DNA of 64,000 nt, from positions 54,714,638-54,778,637 of the forward strand of contig OX246740.1 in the NCBI GenBank assembly GCA_945910005.1. Reading direction: 5' to 3'. Shown here in pieces: positions 56,240-64,000 of this stretch. Under the pieces are notes generated by a model. The model was given only the letters and a program-made list of their open reading frames with translations. It ran no database searches and had not been told where the DNA came from. Position 1 is the stretch's first letter. Each line of letters opens with the position of its first letter. This DNA comes from Isoperla grammatica. Taxonomy: Eukaryota > Arthropoda > Insecta > Plecoptera > Perlodidae. The position numbers and the translations under genes were made by a program.

Positions 56240-56785
56240 ACTATAGTCTGGATGTATTTTAGGCTGGATGCATAACTGAAGGAGGGGGGCGGGGGAGCTA
56301 AATGGCGTTACTTACACGGGAGGGGGGTAGTGATGGATTAATCTCTAATTTGTTAGTAGTAACTATGATTATCTGTCGATTTATTTAGTGTCTACAATAC
56401 ATTTGGAAGCACATTGTTTGTAGTGTACAAATAATACACATTCATTTTTCTTGAGTGATTGCAAACATCGTTTACCGCAGATACTTTGTCGCGCATAATA
56501 AAAGAATGATAAATAAAATATTTGTAGACACTGTACTACAATAATCACACACACTTAAAAAAACTATTTGTATGTAACGCAGTACAATACAAGTGGATTG
56601 ATTGACTATAAATCAATACGCATTCACAAATCAATATTTATTTGAGTAAATTTCGCCTGAACATGAACTACTTTTTTTGTTCTTAAAAGAAGTATTTACT
56701 ATACTTATTACTATAGGCCTACTTATTTTAACTATACCATTAGAAAGTGTAGACTTCGCTTAAGCACAGTAGTGCAGTCCTTGTA
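56240..56785 (+). repeat. ~540 bp segment duplicated at 58430-58955 (copy 1)
   Basis: Shared landmarks in order: GCTGGATGCAT, AATGGCGTTA, GATGGATTAAT, AACTATGATTATCTGTCGAT, TTGGAAGCACATTGTT, TACAAGTGGATTGATTGACT and GCACAGTAGTGC. Divergence and indels are moderate. Confidence 0.85.
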
Positions 56786-57094
56786 TTAGCAACAAGTACC
56801 AAGTCTCTGATCGCCTTGACGTGACTGTGTCTAATCCCTTCATTATCCCGATGTACGTCCTCACACATCGCTCATCTGGCAACGCAGAGCGTTTTCCTAC
56901 TTTTATTCTAATTACTAACTTGTTGTCAAATGTAGCTGGAATGGCCGAATGGTGATTGTAATAAATGCCCCATTAAATGAAAGGAACTATTCGGTATTGA
57001 TTAAGGAGTTCCCGGAAGTAAGGAATGTTTGTGTTAAAAGTTCCCGAAAAAGGAACGCGTTCCTTTGTAAAAGTTCCTACCCAACACTGCTTAG

Positions 57095-57355
57095 AACACG
57101 CAACTGATGTTACAGCCGATATAGAACAATGATACAATGAATTGAAATTAACAACCAACTACAAAATGACAAAGTTATATCATTGCAAAATATAATGAAG
57201 AGCCGCTAGTGTAAGAATAGTAATTGCTTACCGTTTAAATTTATTGTTACAATAACAGCTTTGTGATATTTTTTTTAACGACCCTACAGCATTTCCAAAT
57301 TATCTCCTTACTATTTTATATTGGCATTTTTGTGACAGCAAATTGTTTTTGAGAG
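57095..57355 (-). mobile_element. Degenerate MITE family A copy
   Basis: ACTGATGTTACAGCCGATAT and ACAATGATACAATGAATTGA correspond to the family A left end read inverted. The interior (ATTGCAAAATATAATGAAGA, TAATTGCTTACCGTTTAAAT) is alignable, but the far end is lost. Confidence 0.55.
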
Positions 57356-57504
57356 TATATTATAGTCCCCACAATCGCGTGAGAATTAACTCAAAAACTA
57401 AAGCTACACACACAGTGTCACAACAAAGACTTTATGTATTTACGAAACCCTTTCTGCGTAGTAACGGATACGTGGGGGGGGGGGGGGGGAAATCGCCCCC
57501 TCCA

Positions 57505-58243
57505 CAGAGGCGTAGAGGTGACCCAAGCCTACCCCGCAAGGGGGGGGGGGGGGGGGGCTACCGGGTGAGCTGAGTTCATGAGACAAAATATGACTATCAA
57601 TATTCGCGTGTGGAGGAAAAAATCGAAATTATTTCTAAAAATTATTCCTAACACTGTGAACGAGTTGACGAGTGCTACTGATGACAAATTATTCAAATCA
57701 GTCAAATCATTCCTATCATTGTACAAAGACGATATGACCGACGATTTTCCGTCGCAGATGGAGTGTTATTAGAAACCAATTAACAACGCTAAGTGATCCT
57801 AATTTGATTTTAGAAGTATCGGGACTTGTACCTTTTATAACTTCGAATATCCCCTACGTCGTCAATGCCTACCTACTATTTTTAACTTTGTCACTCTCAC
57901 AACAGCTGTACGTTCATTTTCCAAGTTAAAACTAATAAAAAATTGTCTTAGAAGCAGCATTGTCACAAGAACGTTAGAAGGGACTTTCCATTTTAAGCAT
58001 TGAATGCGAGCAAGCTCGAAAACTCGCAACGGATGCAATACTCCACGAATTCGCCAGGAAAAACACCACGAGGAATAATCGTTTCTTATAATGTAAGAAG
58101 AAAGAAACCAAAATAATGCATTTTTAAAAAGCAATGTCATTTTTGTGACTTTTTGCAATTTGTCACGAGGTATTTTTGGGGGAGGGGCCCACACATTAAA
58201 CTTGCGGGGGGGGGGGGGACTGGGACTTTGCGCCACGCCACTG
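57505..58243 (+). mobile_element. hAT transposon remnant with TIRs and 8 bp target duplication
   Basis: The left end CAGAGGCGTAGAGGTGACCC and the inverted right end (GCGCCACGCCACTG, i.e. CAGTGGCGTGGCGC) are hAT-type termini, each followed inward by a long G or C run. Flanks CCCCTCCA (57497-57504) and TCCCTCCA (58244-58251) agree at 7 of 8 bases, the hAT duplication length. At 739 bp it is an internally deleted copy keeping only the transposase C-terminus. Confidence 0.8.
57578..58090 (+). pseudogene. hAT transposase C-terminal fragment, frameshifted
   Basis: The first frame (57578-57772) gives LFKSVKSFLSLYKDDMTDDF then PSQMECY and stops. Downstream pieces in shifted frames give YLLFLTLS, RSFSKLKLIKNCLRSS (about 57911-57958) and ARKLATDAILHEFARKN (about 58008-58060). 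These are the hAT dimerisation domain region of the ZMYM1/DUF4371-like group as I remember it. At least two frameshifts and several stops are present and the catalytic core is absent, so it is dead. Confidence 0.75.
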
Positions 58244-58425
58244 TCCCTCCATGATTCTTCTACCAAAGGTCGATAATCATTAAACCATCTATATAACTGA
58301 TACAAAAGGGTTAATACCTTATCGCTCCGTCCCCCCCCCCCCGCCACATCGTCAAATTCATAATGGTTTTAGGTTAGTACCAGTACTAACATCAACACTC
58401 AGAATTCCGTTTGAATTAATATTTA
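58085..58425 (+). repeat. Dispersed repeat spanning the hAT 3' end and its flank (copy 1)
   Basis: Shared with 62752-63070: GCATTTTTAAAAAG, ATTTTTGTGACTTTTTG, CCATGATT, ACCAAAGGTCGATAATCATT, AAACCATCTA and ATAATGGTTTTA. Similarity continues ~180 bp past the hAT terminus at 58243, so flank and element end were copied together. Confidence 0.8.
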
Positions 58426-58429
58426 ATAA

Positions 58430-58955
58430 TCTATAGTCTGTAAGGTTTGGACTGGATGCATGCGGGCGGGGTGGAAGGACGGGGGCGGTGGAGTGGAATG
58501 GCGTTATGTGGGAGGGGGGTATTGATGGATTAATGTATTATTTCATAGTAGTAACTATGATTATCTGTCGATTCATCAAGGGCACAATGCATTTGGAAGC
58601 ACATTGTTCGTAGTGTACAAACACACTTTAATTTTCCTTGGGTGAATGCAAACATCGTTTATATCAGATAACTTGTTGCACATACTAAAGAATGCGAAAT
58701 ATTTGTAGGCACTGTAGTACAATAAGCACACACTAGTCTCAAACGATTTGTGTATAACACAGCTTACCGTTGTTAAAATGTATAAAAATATATCTAGAGT
58801 TACAATACAAGTGGATTGATTGACTACACGACAATACGGTTTCACAAATTGCTATTTATTTGAGTAAATTCCGCCTAAATATGTACTATTTGAATCGTTA
58901 TATCTTAGTGTACCAGTAGAAGGTCTTAATTTCGTTTGAGCACAGTAGTGCGTTA
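58430..58955 (+). repeat. Duplicated segment, copy 2 of 56240-56785
   Basis: Same landmark order as copy 1. A ~60 bp insertion near 58755-58800 (TTACCGTTGTTAAAATGTAT) and small indels separate the copies. Confidence 0.85.
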
Positions 58956-59339
58956 TCTGTGTTATTGACTGCAATCTGCGGCTGAATAAAAAGTAGATAG
59001 CCAGAGTTGGGTTACGGAACAATGCCCATACTCACATAAGCTCACATTTTGAACGGTATTAATTTAAGGTATTAATCCATTAAGATTTTCTAATCATAAA
59101 AAATTGTTGTTTTACTTTTTCTAGTATGTCTCTATGATGGTTTTGAACTTCAAATTATTGCTACATATATAGTGCGCGGTTTTGTTATGCATCTATGGGT
59201 GTTGTACACACAGTCACGCATATCTTAATGTTATACAGATTAAATTACAAAAATTCAACATCTACTGGAAATTAACAGGTCTCTAACTATTCACATTTTG
59301 CAACACTAGAACTCCAAGCATGAATGAAATATAATTTTG
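58956..59339. other. Intergenic DNA, nothing recognised
   Basis: No gene or repeat supported. Confidence 0.4.
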
Positions 59340-59450
59340 GGGATGTTGTAGTGGTCAGGGTACCTGCTCGCCAAGTGGGAAACCTGGGTTTATTTTCCAG
59401 TCGGGGTCGGTTTACTTTCTGTCTGGGTTTCACTCAAATTGTTCAATCCA
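59340..59450 (+). mobile_element. Probable tRNA-derived SINE fragment
   Basis: GTTGTAGTGGTCAGGGTACC has an A-box (TGTAGTGGTCAGGG), and CCTGGGTTTATTTTCCAGTC is a decayed B-box and T arm. It is followed by GGGGTCGGTTTACTTTCTG, a body typical of such SINEs. Confidence 0.5.
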
Positions 59451-60744
59451 GCAGTTTTTTTTAAAGGGATATTTATCTTAAATGGATATAACTTTCAATA
59501 ATGCTACTCCGTTACAACACAGTGGTTCCATATTGAATGACAATCAAATTAAAGAGCCGATAAATCAATTAAAATAACCAACAAATTCCCTACATTGTGC
59601 ATTTAATTAGTTTAAGTGGTTCCTTCCCAGTGGTGACTGGTGCTCACAAACAGAGCAGTAGTGCACATTTGTATTCGTCCCATTTCCTCATCTGTCTCAG
59701 TTACGCACATTTATTCCACCAAGTTTATCTTCCCATTCAAACCGTCATTCTTTGCGATTTAAACGCATGGGCGCCGCTGAGGGCACGGCGAGGGGGCTGG
59801 GGGAGGGGGGCATCTAAAATGCCAACGGTAAGGCTTATAATACAATTTATAATATTTTTAATCCAGCGAGTATTTTAGTCATTACAAAATTATGGAGATT
59901 ATTTACCAACGCATTATTTACTAACACATCAATTACATGACACCAAACAATATCGTTTCAAAGTTGCGACCTTTCCCAACAATGTGGTGGCCCTGCACCC
60001 ACCCAAAAACATGCGTATTAAAAACGAAATTGATTTGCTACCAAAACTTGCCCACAATTTCAAACCCACGGCCACTAGAAATCCCCATAGGATACGGAAG
60101 CTAAAACGTTACGTTTCGCCACACTAAAGCTGACGATCCGACGCTACACAACAATTAATAAATACACCGGTTTTAAGCGCTCTCTCCTGCAAGTGGTCAA
60201 AATAATGCAGAATTTTTTGCTTGAAACTGACATTTCAATAAATTAAACTTTATGTTGAAGGTTACTGACGATAACCGAAAACAGTCTTTATTGGCTTGCA
60301 ACAGTAAATTCAATGCGTCCGCTGAAACTCCCAATGTGTGGGGTTTCAAAAATCATAATTATATAAGAAATATTTTGTACAAAACAAACCAACAGCAACA
60401 ACAACAACAATTGTATTAACAATTGTACATTTCATTAATATTTCTTATTTCCAATAATGAGTCGAGGGTCACTGTCCCACTGACAAGACACTCGCGGGCC
60501 AGGGGTTGGACACCACTGCATAGATGACACGGTAATTTTGGATATGAACCCCCTCTATCTATTAAGTGTTTATATATTGCCTACGTTTTTATCATAACAT
60601 TTTTGTTCTTGATCATAATGTCAAAAGAACTTGAACCTAATCGGGGTGGACGTGTATACCACTTTTTTCGTGATTGCTTTGCCTCCCCCCTCCCCCCCCC
60701 CCCCTCAAATGCATACCATCTAATTCGCGCTGAACCGGTAGACC
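59451..60744. other. Intergenic DNA, no supported gene
   Basis: Unique AT-rich DNA. A C run with one T lies at about 60684-60704. Confidence 0.4.
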
Positions 60745-60749
60745 AAGTT

Positions 60750-60906
60750 GAACTGAAAGAGATGGCTCAGTAATAGTACACGAGGCTCTTATTCCGGAGG
60801 ACGCCGTTTCGACACCCGCTACTCTGACCTACCCTACCCGCAATTCTGACTGAAGGGTTTTTCCGACGTTTTCCTCAGACACTAGGCGAATGCTTGGATT
60901 GAATCG
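60750..60906 (+). mobile_element. tRNA-derived SINE, family with TTCCGACGT body
   Basis: GATGGCTCAGTAATAGTACA is an A-box head, and GCCGTTTCGACACCCGC is B-box-like. The body TTTTTCCGACGTTTTCCTCA and GAATGCTTGGATTGAAT matches the 37000-37118 copy. The two copies define a small SINE family here. Confidence 0.65.
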
Positions 60907-60910
60907 TATA

Positions 60911-61468
60911 CTAACAGACATCGGACCACGTATTCTCCCCAACCATTTCAAATACCACAATACCTTTAGTTATGGTCACCTGAAGACGGACATTAATTTT
61001 TCCTGGGCAGGTTCTAATATACAGTGTTGAAAAGTAACAATATGTCCATTCGAAAAAATAAATTTGTTTGCCAGCTAGTAGGCCTATGATGATCGTTTGC
61101 TGCATATTTATAAAAAAACAAACTAAATAGCCGGTGAAAGATTGTTTACGCGCGTAATATGCGTTTTGTAGTGTCATTATTCGGTTGTTTTGGTGAAAGT
61201 CCTCACACTCTGTATATATTGTCATATTAGAATACACACGATCATGATTCAGATCAGTTGCCTGGAGACAGTGCGAGTGTTTATCGCAGTGCCATGTTGC
61301 AAGCTCTTGCAACGCGGCAACGCTGTGGGTATCGCTTGTCTCGTTGTCGTCTTTGAGAGCAAGAACGTTTGATGGCATTCGCGAGTGAATGTTTGATATG
61401 GGGACCTCTTCACACAGAATAGGTACTCTGTAAGCATCTGGGAGTGGGGGCTTATTTACACTGGGCAA
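60911..61468 (-). CDS. Hypothetical frame, possible exon, weakly supported
   Basis: 185 codons are open, starting at a TTG. The first ATG is internal, in HSRMPSNVLALKDDNETS. An acceptor-like TTAATATTGCCCAG precedes the 5' part, and the first ~100 codons look more protein-like than the AT-rich, hydrophobic 3' part. The true exon, if any, may therefore end within the frame near 61180. It has no recognised domain, and the 3' end abuts a SINE. A chance frame is about as likely. Confidence 0.25.
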   Translation of the reverse strand: MPSVNKPPLPDAYRVPILCEEVPISNIHSRMPSNVLALKDDNETSDTHSVAALQELATWHCDKHSHCLQATDLNHDRVYSNMTIYTECEDFHQNNRIMTLQNAYYARKQSFTGYLVCFFINMQQTIIIGLLAGKQIYFFEWTYCYFSTLYIRTCPGKINVRLQVTITKGIVVFEMVGENTWSDVC

Positions 61469-62750
61469 TATTAATGGAATGCAAACATATATTGTTTATT
61501 TAAAAAAAGCCAGGTGATCCTACACGAAACGACAAATAGTGTATTTATTTATTTATTTTAATTTATTTTTAAATAACTCTTTATATTATGTGTGTGTTTA
61601 GGTAATAATTTAGACGGTATAAGCACAAAAAATGTGTATCAATACCAGGGCTTAATTTTTAATTGAATACGAACCTGAACGCATATTTTGTTCGTCAAAT
61701 ATAATTTGGCACCAACCCCGCCCACATTTATACATTGTGAACACAGATAATATAATATGTAATTATGAATTAGTTATCTGTTTAGTGTCGGTGGTCAGTC
61801 AGAAGGTTATTGCGTTGTATTTGGGTCTGGCTACCTAGGGGTAATTCATAAACTTGAATAACTTGCATTCATACCAACAAATAAAAAAATATATTTGTGA
61901 AATTTTCAGAGATACGAATTAATTCACGAGTTTTTAAGGAGTAACCTACGTTACGAAATAATACCGGAACGCACATTCTGGTTTCGGAAAAGGAATCGGA
62001 ACTGCGTTCCGGTGCGTTCCGGCTCAAACTAACCCCTGATCAATACCCAAAGCGTCTCGACAGTCCGAATTATTAAACCTTGCGCTAGGATGTACTGGCT
62101 GAAAGCTTGAGAGTATGAGGTATGAGGCTCTCATGAATCTCCTGATTACGCTACCAGGCAGGGTGGGTGGGTATAAGCTAGGCTGATATGATCCCACCCC
62201 ACACAAATATTTGCCGTAGGGGATTTAGCTTTTCTGCACCCCCGAAGTCGCCGCCCTGTGCCAATACACTAAAATCACCGTGCCGACAATAATTTGGTGG
62301 ATTTTGTTGGCGAAATATCATTTGAGATCAGTTTCTTCTTGACTGCTAACTAACTCCCACAGTACCAAAGACATGCGTCTTACCTTATCGGCCTGTACGC
62401 TTCTTCATGTATGTCCACGCTTACAATCTACACTACACAACTAATACAACTCACGACACACACTACACAGTTCACTAACACAAGAAATAGGCCTATAATG
62501 TAATTATTCGATAGATATCACTGGAAGTACGGAGAGCAAGCACGACCTTTGTGATAGACTGCTAAAACACGACTAATGGACAAAGAACGCGGAATTCCGA
62601 CTGACGCCACCCCAGTCCCCAGAATCTGCTAAAAATTTACCTCTGTGTGTATGCCCGCACGTGGCAAGCAATAAGCACACTGTCGCGTCAAGGTCACGTT
62701 ATATTTACACTTTGGAGCGATGAGAAACCTTTCTGCGTCTACTTTCGAGG
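61469..62750. other. Intergenic DNA, no supported gene
   Basis: AT-rich unique sequence. (TTTA)n-like short repeat at about 61543-61570. Confidence 0.4.
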
Positions 62751-62751
62751 A

Positions 62752-63070
62752 ATAATGTAACAAATAATTCATTTTTAAAAAGCCGTGTAATTTTTATGAC
62801 TTTTTGTAATTTGTCACAGAGTGTTATTTTGGGGGGAGTGTGAGGGGGGGGGGGAACGGGGACTGCTCTACGCCACTTCCCATCCATGATTGTCCTACCA
62901 AAGGTCCATAATCATTAAACCATCTACGTCACTGATACATAAGGGTTAATAGCGGATCGTGCCCCCCATCCCCCACCCCCCGCAACAACTCAAAATGTAT
63001 AATGGTTTTAGTTTAGTACCTACAAACATCAACACTTGAAATTTCTTTTGAATGAATATTAAATTAATCT
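62752..63070 (+). repeat. Dispersed repeat (copy 2) with a degenerate hAT end
   Basis: Matches 58085-58425 across the element end. The terminus here reads GCTCTACGCCACTT, so its last base is changed. The body left of about 62752 does not match, so this copy lacks the transposase fragment. Confidence 0.8.
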
Positions 63071-64000
63071 TGTCATTTTCCGGGAACTTGCGCAGTGAAT
63101 TTCACAGAATTTTTCTTTCGCCTGTGGCTGTTTCCCCTGTCCCATTATTTACATCATCAACACAAGCATCCTACCTCCCAGAAAATACTGAAGTCTAGAT
63201 CCGCCACTGTTTCTGCTTCTACTTTTTGTATTTTTGTGACATCAAAAAAAATACTGGTAGTACAAGTACATTAATATTTTTAAACATATTTAATACAACT
63301 CTTATTTTCCGAGCACAAAGTAAAGAAATAGCAGACTTCTAAAACTTACAGGAAATAAGACAGCCGTCCGCCTATACATTGCACGAATAATATAGGTGTG
63401 TGTTTTTATTGTTCGTGTAGACTGTAGAGTGGATATAGAGTGTAAAAATTCATAACATGCAAATATTATAGCAGATAGTACACATCTGTTAGACTGTTAT
63501 CGGGCTACATCACAACAGCAAATAACAACCAATCATATAAGAAAGTGGTGTGATTATTTTTCGAACACACTCGGTGGGGACCCCCCCCCCACCCCTCTCC
63601 ACCACCTTGTTACCATGGTGTAACATTGTAAGTTTTCGAAAGAATTTCCCACAAAACTTTACACCTTCAATCCACATCGAGGCTTGTAGATGATCCAAAT
63701 TTTAACTTGATTGGACTTTCCGTTCGACTGCTATCGCGAGACATATATATATATATATATATATATAAAAACAATCACACACAACCAGTGCCATTAAAGT
63801 GTAATGAAAACGCTCGCTTCGCTCGCTTAATAACCACACAATTTCCTCATCCTATCAACAAATTAGAAATTTTCTGCATCAAATTTAAGTGATGACGTGA
63901 AAATCATAATTGCTTGCATTTGGTTGCCGCAAACGGCAAATTGCAATTATTATCAAATGTTTTATCATGCGGAATAACAATGTTTCGGTGAAGCCAGGCG
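63071..64000. other. Intergenic DNA with one hAT-type end
   Basis: TCTAGATCCGCCACTG (63194-63209) is a reversed hAT terminus (CAGTGGCGGATCTAGA) without a visible partner. (TA)n at 63743-63767 and a C run at about 63580-63589. No gene seen. Confidence 0.5.

Noticed and set aside
57862..58347. 161-codon minus-strand frame
   Set aside because: Antisense to the hAT remnant and through C/G runs. The sense strand carries the recognisable transposase residues.

Overview
This is an AT-rich, intron- and repeat-dominated nuclear segment from a eukaryote, most likely an arthropod. The evidence is a ~0.5 kb TTAGG-type array, a Copia LTR retrotransposon whose primer-binding site matches the Drosophila copia type (anticodon stem of initiator tRNA-Met), an R4/Dong-like LINE sitting in TAA repeats, and many MITEs and tRNA-derived SINEs. 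The species cannot be fixed from the sequence. A run of 200 Ns (36384-36583) is a scaffold gap.

Layout. 1-4.1 kb: unique DNA, a MITE fragment and a minisatellite. 4.1-10.6 kb: an exon-like block, a 5S/Deu-like SINE, then a tandem array (~1.13 kb units plus shortened ones). Each array unit carries a 3' splice-site-like tract, a hairpin-forming exon-like block and a GTGAG donor-like end. 11.2-13.4 kb: a 5'-truncated R4/Dong-like LINE between two (AAT)n tracts. 13.7-16.7 kb: minisatellites, including a 1 kb GTAA array and a ~70 bp array with an AATAAA in most units. 17-24.5 kb: degenerate SINEs and TIR elements, including two copies of one MITE, one of which carries a second MITE. 25.2-30.2 kb: a young Copia element with identical 174 bp LTRs, inserted into the loop of a near-perfect foldback element. 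30.3-30.5 kb: a palindrome inside (TA)n.

30.8-32.65 kb, minus strand: the only convincing candidate host gene, a four-exon model of unknown function with MITEs in its introns. 33-48 kb: mostly unique DNA with a TA-flanked TIR element, a foldback, a 313 bp tandem duplication, further MITEs and SINEs. 49.4-52.1 kb: the TTAGG array ending in a head-to-head junction, followed directly by a 98 bp satellite. 52-64 kb: unique DNA, degenerate MITEs, a ~540 bp duplicated segment, a hAT remnant with terminal repeats and an 8 bp target duplication, and dispersed copies of its 3' flank.

Most of the window can be read as layered transposition. The clearest nestings are MITE in MITE (20.4 kb), Copia in foldback (25.2-30.2 kb) and LINE in microsatellite (11.2 kb). 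The items most worth follow-up are the hairpin/splice-signal array at 4.9-10.6 kb, the recurring link between TTAGG-like motifs and palindromic elements, and the unrecognised minus-strand gene.
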